Below the pieces are notes generated by a model. That model was not told where the DNA came from, did not search any database, and was given only the letters and a program-made list of their open reading frames with translations. Shown piece after piece: positions 1-8,300 of a stretch of DNA of 35,842 nt (position 1 is the stretch's first letter; every line of letters begins with the position of its first letter). Source of the DNA: an uncultured Prevotella sp. (GTDB taxonomy: Bacteria; Bacteroidota; Bacteroidia; Bacteroidales; Bacteroidaceae). The position numbers and the translations under genes are program-made. The stretch is taken from positions 1 to 35,842 of the forward strand of contig CAMQBR010000015.1 of NCBI GenBank assembly GCA_946999045.1, read 5' to 3'.

Positions 1-84
1 CTACAACCTAATACCCTTGCTGCGTTCCCACCCTGGGGGATTCAAAGGGAGCTGGTCGTAAAAGACTTGCCCATGTTTTTTATC
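1..84 (-). ncRNA. ffs: Signal recognition particle 4.5S RNA, 3' part outside the window
   Basis: Read on the minus strand, this stretch contains the SRP RNA apical domain. It has CAGG, a GUG/CGC stem closed by a GGAA tetraloop, and the AGCA half of the symmetric internal loop that binds the Ffh M domain. The element UACGACC near the 5' side pairs with GGUUGUA near the window edge, closing a lower helix. The RNA scaffolds Ffh-dependent targeting of nascent membrane and secreted proteins. The 5' end near 84 is inferred from the promoter at 90-121. The 3' end lies beyond base 1, so the gene is partial here. Confidence 0.85.
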
Positions 85-89
85 GTGTG

Positions 90-121
90 CAAAGGTATAC
101 AATAGTTTTTAAATGAGCAAA
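90..121 (-). promoter_or_regulatory. Bacteroidetes-type promoter of the SRP RNA
   Basis: On the minus strand there is TTTG (118-121), a 20-base spacer and TACCTTTG (90-97). This matches the Bacteroidetes primary sigma consensus TTTG / TAnnTTTG in sequence and spacing. It places the transcription start about 6 bases downstream, at the 5' end of the SRP RNA. Confidence 0.75.
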
Positions 122-138
122 TATTTTTAGCAATTATC

Positions 139-170
139 AGTCCAATTAGCCTAAACATACTAATTGGACT
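139..170 (-). terminator. Perfect 11-bp hairpin after the GH84 gene
   Basis: AGTCCAATTAG (139-149) and CTAATTGGACT (160-170) form a perfect 11-bp stem with a 10-base loop. It lies between the GH84 stop codon and the SRP RNA promoter. No long T run follows on the minus strand, so a terminator role is inferred from position; it could instead be an mRNA 3'-end stabiliser. Confidence 0.5.
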
Positions 171-198
171 AATAAGATTAATATAAAAAAAATCTTTT

Positions 199-2763
199 TT
201 ATATTACCTCAAACACTTCTGCCCTACCCTCTACCTTTACCTGTGTAGCTTTAGGCAAAACGGTAAGCTGATAAAAATCGGTAGTAACTACTTGCCTGCC
301 AAGCAATTTTCCACGCTTATCATACTGAGAGATAACCACCTTACTATCAGTGGTAGATGGCAATTTCATCAAGAATGTGTATTGATGCGTGCCCTTCTTT
401 ACACCAAATGCCAAGGTACCCTCAAGGAAGAAAGAAGTGGTAGGTTGATTGTCAAATGCCATGAGAGCCTCGCCTGTTTGCTTACCAGCTTGCAAAGCAA
501 AATCCAACAGCGAGGTATGCAATGGGTTTACACTAAAAAGACGAATAGAAGTCCAGTTATGTTTAGCCGAAGCCAACTTACGAATGCGCACATAGCGAGC
601 TGGCACGTCAGCACCCTTCCATCGTACATCGTACACCTTCTTCATATCCTCAATCAATGGTTGCCACGTTTTACCATCAGCCGAACACTCCAAAATAGCA
701 TGATCGTAGTAATCTACATCATCAACCGAGTTGCGCCCTTGCAAGATATGCACCTCATGAACAGGCATCACCTTACCAAGATCTACCCCAATCCATTCGC
801 CCGTTTGCTGAGCCACGGTAGAAGTATAATAAGAAGTAGTATCGTTATCGAACATCAAACGGGAGAGTGTAGACTGCAAGTTAGGATAAGACCCCATGGC
901 ACGATAAACAAAAGCATCCTTGTGAGCCACTTTACGATAAAACGCATTGCACAAATCTTTCATACCCTCCTCATAAAAGGGTTGCAACTTCATAGTGCCA
1001 GAACGATGATTCGCATACAACTGGCGGTCGGCATTACTCATCAGATTATGAACATATGCGTGCCAAAAGTCTGCATCTTTACCTTGCTTAAACATCTGCA
1101 TCAAATCGAGCGTACGCTTACCACGTGTACCTAACTTACCAAATTCAATGAGCCAAGGCTTCAGCTCTTTCAATAATTCAGGATTATCTTGAGCCTTCAA
1201 CATCTTCTCTGGAACCTGCTCTATAGCAGCAAACTCATCATACAACTTTTTAAATTGGTTGGGCGTATAATTGTCAAATCTAAACGTATCTGTCTCCCAC
1301 GACTCATCCCGGCGATAACCCGTTTCGGTATCAGCCGAATGAATAGCAAAGGTGCGATAAGCCTCGTACGAATGAGGCGCCATTACCTGCAAGCCACGCT
1401 CCCAACTATCCATGGCATTGTATGCTTTAGCATTCCATGTATAATCAGCCACACTATATAACGAGAGCTTAGAAGCCTCACCGTGTTCCATAGGATTGCT
1501 AACCAAACCGCACATCTCTTTAGATGTAAGCGATGTATCCAATCCATATACTGGACCTTGCAGTACAATATAGCGAACATAATCGGTTACGGCATAGTTC
1601 CACCAAAAGAAAGCCGGACGCTGTATGCGCTTATTAACCCAGTTGAGGGTAGAACGTGTTACATCACTGCAAACCACATCGCCCGTCCAAAATACTTTAA
1701 TAGATGTATCCAAGGCTTTGCCATAAATGCTCAAAGCTCCTTTTTCAGAAGGATTTGCCCATAGCTTGGTATAGTCGGTAGGACAAACTATGAGTGGCGA
1801 CACATCACCCTTTTGCTTTACAAACTCACGTGTTAAACGATTAAGCAGTTCTACTTGTTTCATAGGATTAGTGCCTTCGCCTGAAATATCATCAAAAAAG
1901 ATAGCAAACGAACGAACCCCCAACTGATACATCAAATCAAACTTGTGTACCAAGTTGTGATAATCTTCTTCATTCCAACGAATATCTTTTCCTGGATGAA
2001 TAGCCCAAACAAAGTCTACCCTATTACGCTGACAAGCTTTTACCAATTCGGTTATCTGCTTTTGCTGTTCGGCTGGATAAGGTTTGCGCCAGTTAGGCGA
2101 ACTGTGATAAGCATCATCTTTTGGACCATAGATATAGGTATTCATTTTATATTTGCCATAGAAATCAATAAGCGACAAGCGAACTTTATGCGACCATGGG
2201 GTGCCATAAAAGCCTTCTACCACACCACGATAGGCAAAGGTAGGATAATCGGCTATCTGCAAATAAGGCAAAGTTTTACCTCCTTGACAAGCAGTACTCT
2301 CCATAAGCTGCTGCAAGGTTTTGATAGCATAAAACACGCCTCTACTGTCGAGTGCTGCAATGTGTACCCCCTTTTTGTTAATAGATAAGGTGTAGGCTCC
2401 TTCTACATGGGGCACATCCTTAAGACGTTTTACATAAGCAATACTTAGGCAGATACCATGTTTTTGCAAAGGCAAGAAGGTAAGGTCTTCGGTTAATTTG
2501 TAACGCTTGTCTTTAGTTTTATCCTTCAACACCACACCCCGTGTTACATCTATTGTTTGTGCTGTATCTATATTAATATACTGGGGCGTAGGATTAATAA
2601 CAAGTCCGTGATGATTAATTTTTTTACCAGGCACCTTCAGTATGTTTTGTACCTCTTTGCGTTGAGAGTTGAGGTCGAAATCATTGTTCTGTGCTGTCGC
2701 AACCTGCCATAACGACAAAAGCGCCAACGAACAGGTTGCCCATAATTTTGTTTGAAAAGCCAT
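199..2763 (-). CDS. GH84 beta-N-acetylglucosaminidase (O-GlcNAcase/hyaluronidase-like), secreted
   Basis: The 854-residue protein has a signal peptide (about 1-24, ending ATAQ). An N-terminal chitobiase-like domain follows (about 50-165). The GH84 TIM barrel begins near residue 176 with RGVVEGFYGTPWS and YIYGPKDD. The adjacent catalytic aspartates of FFDDISGEG lie near 291-292; in this family they support substrate-assisted hydrolysis of terminal beta-GlcNAc. A discoidin/F5-8 type C carbohydrate-binding domain covers about 630-742 (WIGVDLGK, CSADGKTW). The exact natural substrate (mucin or N-glycan GlcNAc, or O-GlcNAc) cannot be told from sequence. It lies downstream of the sialidase gene on the same strand, 149 bases away, and the two could be co-transcribed. 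Its leader consists of octamer repeats. Confidence 0.93.
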   Translation of the reverse strand: MAFQTKLWATCSLALLSLWQVATAQNNDFDLNSQRKEVQNILKVPGKKINHHGLVINPTPQYINIDTAQTIDVTRGVVLKDKTKDKRYKLTEDLTFLPLQKHGICLSIAYVKRLKDVPHVEGAYTLSINKKGVHIAALDSRGVFYAIKTLQQLMESTACQGGKTLPYLQIADYPTFAYRGVVEGFYGTPWSHKVRLSLIDFYGKYKMNTYIYGPKDDAYHSSPNWRKPYPAEQQKQITELVKACQRNRVDFVWAIHPGKDIRWNEEDYHNLVHKFDLMYQLGVRSFAIFFDDISGEGTNPMKQVELLNRLTREFVKQKGDVSPLIVCPTDYTKLWANPSEKGALSIYGKALDTSIKVFWTGDVVCSDVTRSTLNWVNKRIQRPAFFWWNYAVTDYVRYIVLQGPVYGLDTSLTSKEMCGLVSNPMEHGEASKLSLYSVADYTWNAKAYNAMDSWERGLQVMAPHSYEAYRTFAIHSADTETGYRRDESWETDTFRFDNYTPNQFKKLYDEFAAIEQVPEKMLKAQDNPELLKELKPWLIEFGKLGTRGKRTLDLMQMFKQGKDADFWHAYVHNLMSNADRQLYANHRSGTMKLQPFYEEGMKDLCNAFYRKVAHKDAFVYRAMGSYPNLQSTLSRLMFDNDTTSYYTSTVAQQTGEWIGVDLGKVMPVHEVHILQGRNSVDDVDYYDHAILECSADGKTWQPLIEDMKKVYDVRWKGADVPARYVRIRKLASAKHNWTSIRLFSVNPLHTSLLDFALQAGKQTGEALMAFDNQPTTSFFLEGTLAFGVKKGTHQYTFLMKLPSTTDSKVVISQYDKRGKLLGRQVVTTDFYQLTVLPKATQVKVEGRAEVFEVI

Positions 2764-2790
2764 TTTTAAGTTTTTAAGTTTTTAAGTTTT
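2764..2790 (-). repeat. CTTAAAAA octamer tandem repeat in the GH84 leader
   Basis: Directly before the GH84 start codon the minus strand has three copies of an octamer (ACTTAAAA/CTTAAAAA) after an A run. There is no Shine-Dalgarno-like purine block, only A-rich sequence. Related octamers precede recF, the GT2 gene and dnaK. Confidence 0.75.
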
Positions 2791-2860
2791 TTTTTATTCC
2801 CAGTTGCCATATAAGCGGTTTCGGCTTTTGCTACAAGCACTCAGCCCTCATAGGTCAACA

Positions 2861-2876
2861 TGATAGAACCGCCCTT
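2861..2876 (+). repeat. Single end of the family-1 dispersed repeat
   Basis: TGATAGAACCGCCCTT matches the outer end of family 1 (see 32633-32893). No partner end is visible nearby. It lies 37 bases beyond the sialidase stop codon, in the GH33-GH84 intergenic region. Confidence 0.6.
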
Positions 2877-2912
2877 TATTTTTTATCTCAATGATTCTAT
2901 TGCCCTTAGTTT

Positions 2913-4280
2913 TCAGCGAGAAATAGAAGCGGTGGCATCATACGAAAATTCTTGGCTGGTTATCTCTTCTATCGTCAGTGGGCAATACACATTGGTATAA
3001 TCAGCTCCGTATGTAGATTCCTCATAGAAGAAAGCTACCTTGTTATCTTTCTGCCAAGTCATGGTACTGTAAGCCGACCCCATATGAGACACCTGCAATC
3101 TACCTGTCCAGTTTTGGGCAAAGGCAGCAGGTGTAAGATAATCGGTTATGTTCTCCAAAGCCTTGTAGTAGATACCCACATTACTGCGATTGGGGCCCAT
3201 AGGCACACTTTGCAATGCCAAAAACATTTGCTTATTGTCGCTATTGCGCTTAACTGGCAGTATCATGATTTCGCCATTAGTTGAATTATTGTTCGCAATA
3301 ACGCCATGATTATGCTCATCCGATTTAGCTACGCTATCCCAAACACCCTCGCCCGTTGTTTTATTGGTATAGGTAAAGATGTTATACAAGCGGCCACCAC
3401 GAGTACGAGCCGATAGTAATACTCTACCATCGGGCAGCTCTTCACACTTTGGTTCATCGCCAGCAGTTGCAGGCAACGCATCTACACCGCCCAACACATG
3501 CCATGTTTTACCAAAATCATCGCTAAACAATACTCGGTTTCCATTATCGCGAGCACATATAGGGGCATAGATACGATAATGCGAACCTACTTTAATAAAT
3601 CTACTTTGATGCAGTTTACCCGAACCTACAAACATACTCTTAATGGCACCATACTTGCAATTCTTAAACAATCCGTACACCTGATGGGTTAAATTCTCGT
3701 ACTGGCTCCATGTTTCTCCACCATCTTTACTTACAAATCTTACCATTTGGTTGGGCCTGCCTTCTAAATAGTTAGCATTAAAATAAACTGTTTTTCCTGC
3801 CACACACAACATTAACACCTCATTACTCTCACAATCGGCAACCACAGCTGCATCACCAAATCCGCAATCAGTGCCAATACCTTTACCTGTGCCGTTGGCT
3901 ATAGTTCGGGCAGCAGTCCATGTCTTACCATTATCCACAGAGGTGCGCAACTGTATATCTACCTCGCCATAACCTATATCGCTACCACAAGGACGATAAT
4001 CAGAAAATGCCAGCAACTTGCCTTCTTTGGTACAAGCTATGGCTGGTATACGAAAAGGCTTATCGCCCTTCTTCGTTATATAAAGAGGTAAAGCAGCCGA
4101 TGCGGCATAAATATCGTTCACCTTTACATTAACAAACGTTTTAGCTGCATAGCGGGGGCTACATGCACCCACATTCTTGTTAACATACAATGTAATTGTC
4201 TTAGCTTGCAGTGTAGGCCATGTGCAACACAACATAAATACCAGCACTATAGCAAACCGAATAGTAAATTTTAAGTTCAT
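2913..4280 (-). CDS. nanH: GH33 exo-alpha-sialidase, secreted
   Basis: The 455-residue protein has a signal peptide (about 1-26, ending LQA). The sialidase FRIP motif is at 76-79, with the arginine that grips the sialic acid carboxylate. Three Asp boxes (S-x-D-x-G-x-T-W) lie at 114-121, 184-191 and 253-260, as expected for a six-bladed beta-propeller. SDYRP near 93-97 fits the general acid loop, and FFYEE near the end is typical of bacterial sialidases. It removes terminal sialic acid from host glycans in the periplasm or at the cell surface. No sialic acid catabolism or transport genes are in the window. The mRNA leader probably contains a family-1 repeat (4312-4414). Confidence 0.9.
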   Translation of the reverse strand: MNLKFTIRFAIVLVFMLCCTWPTLQAKTITLYVNKNVGACSPRYAAKTFVNVKVNDIYAASAALPLYITKKGDKPFRIPAIACTKEGKLLAFSDYRPCGSDIGYGEVDIQLRTSVDNGKTWTAARTIANGTGKGIGTDCGFGDAAVVADCESNEVLMLCVAGKTVYFNANYLEGRPNQMVRFVSKDGGETWSQYENLTHQVYGLFKNCKYGAIKSMFVGSGKLHQSRFIKVGSHYRIYAPICARDNGNRVLFSDDFGKTWHVLGGVDALPATAGDEPKCEELPDGRVLLSARTRGGRLYNIFTYTNKTTGEGVWDSVAKSDEHNHGVIANNNSTNGEIMILPVKRNSDNKQMFLALQSVPMGPNRSNVGIYYKALENITDYLTPAAFAQNWTGRLQVSHMGSAYSTMTWQKDNKVAFFYEESTYGADYTNVYCPLTIEEITSQEFSYDATASISR

Positions 4281-4311
4281 AAAAAGTTTTGATTAGTTAG
4301 CTTCTAATTTT

Positions 4312-4414
4312 AGGACCGTTCTATCAATTACCACCGTAAAGTTTTTTATATCCGTTTCTTTTACGTTTTGTCATCTTGTTAACTCTTTTGGGTTCTATTT
4401 TATAGAACCACCCT
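4312..4414 (+). repeat. Family-1 repeat, 103-bp internally deleted copy
   Basis: It begins AGGACCGTTCTATCAATTA followed by CCACCGTAAAG, keeps the ACGTTTTGTCATCTTGT segment, then jumps to TTTATAGAACCACCCT. Compared with full copies, about 155 bp of interior is missing. The joint falls at a TTTATA microhomology. It lies between the divergent sialidase and DUF4199 genes and probably inside the sialidase 5' leader. Confidence 0.85.
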
Positions 4415-4460
4415 ACATACAGTTAAATTATAAAAAACCAGCCCATATTTTTAATTTGTG

Positions 4461-4468
4461 CAAATATA
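4461..4468 (-). promoter_or_regulatory. Candidate -7 element for the sialidase gene
   Basis: TATATTTG on the minus strand fits TAnnTTTG, but no clear TTTG at -33 is seen. If used, transcription starts near 4454 and the leader would be about 170 bases, carrying the family-1 repeat at 4312-4414. Confidence 0.45.
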
Positions 4469-4613
4469 ATCAATTTGTTTCAATTAGCTTATCATTTTTG
4501 ACATAAATCTATACCATTGAGCAGAAGTACGCACACATAACACATACACATATAGCTCATCAAAAAAAAATAATTATCAATGCCTACTTACCTATTTATT
4601 AGAATAAATTCTG

Positions 4614-4621
4614 TACATTTG
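4614..4621 (+). promoter_or_regulatory. Candidate -7 element upstream of DUF4199
   Basis: TACATTTG matches TAnnTTTG. It sits only 10 bases before the ATG at 4631, which would give an almost leaderless mRNA. No -33 TTTG is obvious. It argues against translation from the earlier ATG at 4580. Confidence 0.4.
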
Positions 4622-4630
4622 CAAACTGAT

Positions 4631-5140
4631 ATGATAAACGTTCAATCACTTATACAACTCAAAGCCTTCGCCCGCATTGACGGCTTACGGCTTGCCTTAC
4701 TATGGATAGTTAGTTTTGCCTGCATCATGTACCTACCTGGCACTGTATGGGGCAGCCTGCTAATGTTTGCTACACCTTTTGTCATGGCGTGGCTACTCAT
4801 TAAGTTTCGCAACAACGCATTATACGGAGTTATCTCTTATCGGCGCGCCTTTGCTTACTGTATGTGCATGGTATTTTATGGCTCAATACTATTTGCTTTA
4901 GCTCAGGTACTATACTTTATGTTTATAGATCATGGCAGATTTATGCAAATAATGCTCAATTCGTTTGCTCTTCTGCAAACAGTATATAAGCAACAAGGCA
5001 TTGACACAAAGAGCATAGAAGAGGCCATAACAGCACTAAGCGGTGCTTCTCCTATAGAAATAACTCTCATGTTTATGTTGCAAAATATATGTATCGGACT
5101 GATAGTGAGTGCTGTGATAGGAGCCATAGGCAAAAAGTAA
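4631..5140 (+). CDS. DUF4199 family integral membrane protein
   Basis: Using the ATG at 4631 the protein has 169 residues. It begins MINVQSLIQLKAFARIDG, which resembles the start of DUF4199 proteins. An in-frame ATG at 4580 would add 17 residues that overlap the TACATTTG promoter-like element, so it was not chosen. Four hydrophobic segments are visible: two in the first third, one around FYGSILFALAQVLYFMF and one near the C terminus. A polar loop before the last (KQQGIDTKSIEEAI) also fits the family. Function is unknown. It precedes a GT2 glycosyltransferase on the same strand, 146 bases away, an arrangement I believe recurs in Bacteroidales, so a cell-envelope role is a reasonable but unproven guess. 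Confidence 0.8.
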   Translation: MINVQSLIQLKAFARIDGLRLALLWIVSFACIMYLPGTVWGSLLMFATPFVMAWLLIKFRNNALYGVISYRRAFAYCMCMVFYGSILFALAQVLYFMFIDHGRFMQIMLNSFALLQTVYKQQGIDTKSIEEAITALSGASPIEITLMFMLQNICIGLIVSAVIGAIGKK

Positions 5141-5262
5141 AAAAAAAGCAGTTCTTAACATAGAGATACTGGCAAGCCTTAAAAAAAAGTAAAGTCTTTA
5201 GGTTTCTACCTCAAAACTTTGTAGGCACACTATAAGCATACACACTTATAAAAAAAAAACTA

Positions 5263-5282
5263 TCAACTCGCAAACTAAAAAT
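5263..5282 (+). repeat. Octamer leader repeat before the GT2 gene
   Basis: The bases before the start codon read as octamers related to AACTCGCA and AACTAAAA. The recF leader (minus strand 19737-19770) and the dnaK leader (33088-33145) have the same architecture. Confidence 0.55.
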
Positions 5283-5286
5283 TATT

Positions 5287-6237
5287 ATGGACATATCAAT
5301 CATTATCCCTCTGTATAATGAGGAAGAATCGTTACCCGAACTCTTTACATGGATAGAACGAGTAATGAAAGCAAACGCATTTACGTTCGAAGTTATCTTT
5401 GTAAACGATGGCTCTACAGACCACTCATGGGATGTAATTCAGCGACTAAAGAAGCAGGCAAGCGAGGTACGGGGCATCTGCTTTAGGCGCAACTACGGAA
5501 AAAGCCCTGCATTGTACTGCGGATTCAAGGCAGCACAGGGAGATGTAGTAATTACCATGGATGCCGATTTACAAGACTCACCCGACGAGATACCCGACTT
5601 ATATAGAATGATAACCAAAGAGGAACTTGATTTGGTTTCAGGGTACAAACAAAAACGATACGACCCACTGAGCAAAACTATTCCAACAAAATTATTTAAT
5701 GCCACAGCAAGAAAAATTAGCGGCATACATAACTTGCACGACTTTAACTGCGGACTGAAAGCGTATCGTAAGGATGTTGTGAAAAATATTGAGGTATATG
5801 GCGAAATGCACCGCTACATTCCATATCTAGCAAAAGAGGCTGGCTTTACAAAAATTGGCGAAAAAATAGTACACCATCAGGCACGCAAATATGGCTCCTC
5901 TAAGTTTGGCATCAATCGCTTCTTCAATGGCTACCTCGATTTAATAACACTTTGGTTTTTATCTAACTTTGGTAAGAAACCAATGCACGTATTTGGATTG
6001 TTAGGTTCCCTAATGTTCTTCATAGGCTTCATCGCTGTAGTAGCATTAGGAGCAGAAAAACTTTATGCCCTCTCCAACGGCATTCCAATGCGTCTCATCA
6101 CCGATTCACCTTACTTCTATATAGCCCTTACCACCATGCTCATTGGCACTCAATTATTCCTTGCTGGCTTCTTAGGCGATTTAATTAGCAGGTCAAACCC
6201 CAATAGAAATGATTATCAAATAAAGGAGGAAATATAA
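5287..6237 (+). CDS. GT2 polyprenyl-phosphate glycosyltransferase (DPM1/GtrB/ArnC-like)
   Basis: The 316-residue protein has an N-terminal GT-A domain with SIIIPLYNEEESLP, the nucleotide-binding NDGSTD (about 40-45) and the metal-binding MDADLQD (about 92-98). The acceptor-side HRYIPYLA segment follows. Two C-terminal transmembrane segments (about 235-260 and 275-300) complete the layout of membrane enzymes that move a sugar from a nucleotide donor to undecaprenyl phosphate on the cytoplasmic face. The sugar cannot be told from sequence. Flanks are DUF4199 and apbE; no polysaccharide cluster surrounds it. Confidence 0.88.
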   Translation: MDISIIIPLYNEEESLPELFTWIERVMKANAFTFEVIFVNDGSTDHSWDVIQRLKKQASEVRGICFRRNYGKSPALYCGFKAAQGDVVITMDADLQDSPDEIPDLYRMITKEELDLVSGYKQKRYDPLSKTIPTKLFNATARKISGIHNLHDFNCGLKAYRKDVVKNIEVYGEMHRYIPYLAKEAGFTKIGEKIVHHQARKYGSSKFGINRFFNGYLDLITLWFLSNFGKKPMHVFGLLGSLMFFIGFIAVVALGAEKLYALSNGIPMRLITDSPYFYIALTTMLIGTQLFLAGFLGDLISRSNPNRNDYQIKEEI

Positions 6238-6311
6238 GGAGGCTATTAACAATGGTATAAAATACAAATTACAAAAAAAAAGTTAGACAAAAAGAAACTT
6301 ACCTCCACATT

Positions 6312-7322
6312 ATGAACTACAAAAAAATTATTTTCCTCTTATTCCTCATCCTCGGAACCATCTATATCATCCGACAACAACAAACAACACCGTATCAACA
6401 CGATACAGGACAAATATTTGGAACCACCTATCACATTACCTATCAGTCGGATAAAGATTTAAAACACGAAATTCTTCAACAGCTCCATGCCGTTGATACC
6501 ACTTTCTCAATGTTCAATCCGCAATCTATTATTTCAAAGATTAACCAAAACAAGCCAGTTAAAATCAATAAGATGTTCAGCCAAGTGTTCTACCTATCAC
6601 AAAGTATATCAGACGATACCAATGGAGCATTCGACATCACTGTAGCACCACTGGTTAATACATGGGGCTTTGGCTTCAAAACGGGTAACAACCCTACCCC
6701 ACACATCATTGACAGTTTGCGTACTATTATAGGATATCAAAAAGTAAGCATGATAGGCAATACCATTAAAAAGCAAGACCCACGCATCATGCTCGATTGC
6801 TCTGGCATTGCCAAAGGTTATGGCTGTGATGTAGTAGCTACATTCTTACGTTCGAGAGGTATCAACAACTTTATGATAGAAATTGGTGGCGAAATTGTAA
6901 CCCAAGGTAACAGCCAAAAACGTGTACCATGGAAAATTGGCGTAACCAAACCCACCGACGACTCTACACTAGTAAACAACGAACTACAAACGGTGCTCAA
7001 CGTTACAGATAAAGCAATGGCTACCAGTGGAAACTATCGAAGATTCTACTACAAAAATGGAAAAAAGTATGCACACACCATTGACCCCAAAACTGGTTAC
7101 CCCGTACAGCACAATATTTTATCAGCCACGGTATTAGCCAATACGTGCGCCAAAGCCGATGCGTACGCCACATCATTTATGGTTATGGGATTAGAGAAAA
7201 CACAAAAGTTACTTAAACACCACTCAGACCTCATGGTATACCTTATCTATTCTGATAGCAAGGGCCACAACTGCGTGTGGTATTCACCCTCATTAAAGAA
7301 AAGCCTCCCATTAAAGCCCTAA
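6312..7322 (+). CDS. apbE: FAD:protein FMN transferase (ApbE)
   Basis: The 336-residue protein starts with one hydrophobic segment (about 5-20) that works as signal or anchor; no lipobox cysteine is seen, unlike many ApbE lipoproteins. Family motifs are GTTYHITY, GAFDITVAPLVNTWGFG, DCSGIAKGYGCD, IEIGGEIVTQG and HTIDPKTGYPV, with the late Ala-Asp-Ala metal/flavin region in CAKADAYATSFMVMG. ApbE uses Mg2+ and FAD to attach FMN covalently to Ser/Thr of electron-transport subunits such as NqrB/NqrC or RnfG outside the cytoplasmic membrane. No target gene is in the window. The Crp/Fnr gene follows after 42 bases and may be co-transcribed. Confidence 0.93.
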   Translation: MNYKKIIFLLFLILGTIYIIRQQQTTPYQHDTGQIFGTTYHITYQSDKDLKHEILQQLHAVDTTFSMFNPQSIISKINQNKPVKINKMFSQVFYLSQSISDDTNGAFDITVAPLVNTWGFGFKTGNNPTPHIIDSLRTIIGYQKVSMIGNTIKKQDPRIMLDCSGIAKGYGCDVVATFLRSRGINNFMIEIGGEIVTQGNSQKRVPWKIGVTKPTDDSTLVNNELQTVLNVTDKAMATSGNYRRFYYKNGKKYAHTIDPKTGYPVQHNILSATVLANTCAKADAYATSFMVMGLEKTQKLLKHHSDLMVYLIYSDSKGHNCVWYSPSLKKSLPLKP

Positions 7323-7364
7323 GTCTCTCCTCCCCCCAGAAAAAACGCCCTCCATTCAGTACGT

Positions 7365-8015
7365 ATGAACTATTCATTACTTAATCTGCCACTATTCCAA
7401 GGACTCAGTAGAGACGATTTGTTGCACATTGCCGAAGTGGTGCCATTGTCGTTTCAGCAACATAAGAAGGGCGATGTGCTATCATTGGTTCATGAGCATT
7501 GCGACAAACTAATATTTGTACTCTACGGAAAAATTTCTGTTACCATGCACGCCAACAACAATAGTTATACACTTATAGAGGAGTTACATTCGCCATGGAT
7601 GATAGAACCCGAACAATTGTTTGGCTTACAACAACAATATACCCGAACATACAAGGCTGAAACAAATTGCAACACATTGTCTATCAAAAAAAAACACGTT
7701 TTATATTTATCAGAAAAACACATGGTGTTTCACATCAATTTACTTAACATCCTATCCACCCAAGCGCAACGGTTGCTGCAACGTGCGTGGCAGCCTGCAC
7801 CCACCAATCTACAACAGCGTATCATTCGTTTTATAAAAAATAGGTGTTTATACCCTGCTGGCAAGAAAGTTTTCAAAATAAAGATGACGCAATTAGCAGC
7901 TTTATTAAATGATTCGCGCTTAGATATATCAGTTGCTCTCAATGATTTACAGAGCCAACAGCTCATAAAGCTAACACGAGGACACATCACAGTAATGGCA
8001 CTCGAAAAACTTTAA
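7365..8015 (+). CDS. Crp/Fnr-family transcription regulator
   Basis: The 216-residue protein has an N-terminal cyclic-nucleotide-binding-like beta-barrel (about 10-115, starting LFQGLSRDDLLHIAE). A dimerisation helix follows, then a C-terminal winged helix (about 150-216) with MTQLAALLNDSRLDISVALNDLQSQQLIKL as helix-turn-helix. No cysteine pattern for an Fe-S cluster is seen at the N terminus, so it is not a classical oxygen-sensing Fnr. The conserved cAMP-phosphate arginine motif is also not evident. The effector is unknown. It follows apbE closely, so the two may respond to the same respiratory or redox signal. Confidence 0.82.
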   Translation: MNYSLLNLPLFQGLSRDDLLHIAEVVPLSFQQHKKGDVLSLVHEHCDKLIFVLYGKISVTMHANNNSYTLIEELHSPWMIEPEQLFGLQQQYTRTYKAETNCNTLSIKKKHVLYLSEKHMVFHINLLNILSTQAQRLLQRAWQPAPTNLQQRIIRFIKNRCLYPAGKKVFKIKMTQLAALLNDSRLDISVALNDLQSQQLIKLTRGHITVMALEKL

Positions 8016-8079
8016 AGGGTGATAATTTTATAAAACCTCTATGAGCAAAAACAAACTATTAGAGATAGCCCGCCTACCC

Positions 8080-8147
8080 CATTGAGTTTACACGGCAAAA
8101 GCATTGAGTTTGCCATACTAACTCATTGTGCTTGTAACTACCGTGTA
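8080..8147 (+). other. Nested inverted repeat between the Crp gene and the M3 peptidase gene
   Basis: TACACGG (8089-8095) pairs with CCGTGTA (8141-8147). Inside it, AAGCA-TTGAGTT (8099-8110) pairs with AACTCATTGTGCTT (8120-8133) with a small bulge. CATTGAGTTT also occurs twice directly (8080-8089 and 8102-8111). The remainder of the 285-base intergenic region holds only the candidate promoter at 8266. Confidence 0.55.
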
Positions 8148-8265
8148 GAAAGTAGTGGAGAGTGCATATGTACACAAACACTCTATCTAACCTTTGCTAT
8201 GTGCAATTATCATTTATAAATGATGAATAATGAATAAAAAAAGCCTTATTTTCTGATATTTTTAC

Positions 8266-8273
8266 TACATTTG
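8266..8273 (+). promoter_or_regulatory. Candidate -7 element for the M3 peptidase gene
   Basis: TACATTTG matches TAnnTTTG, 27 bases before the start codon. No -33 TTTG is obvious. Confidence 0.5.
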
Positions 8274-8300
8274 CAGTAAAATAATAACAAGCAATAGGTT

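Noticed and set aside
292..1134. 280-codon plus-strand frame opposite GH84
   Set aside because: It is antisense to a well-supported GH84 domain region and has no recognisable features.
4580..4630. Upstream ATG for DUF4199
   Set aside because: The added 17 residues overlap a TACATTTG promoter-like element and do not look like the family's N terminus.
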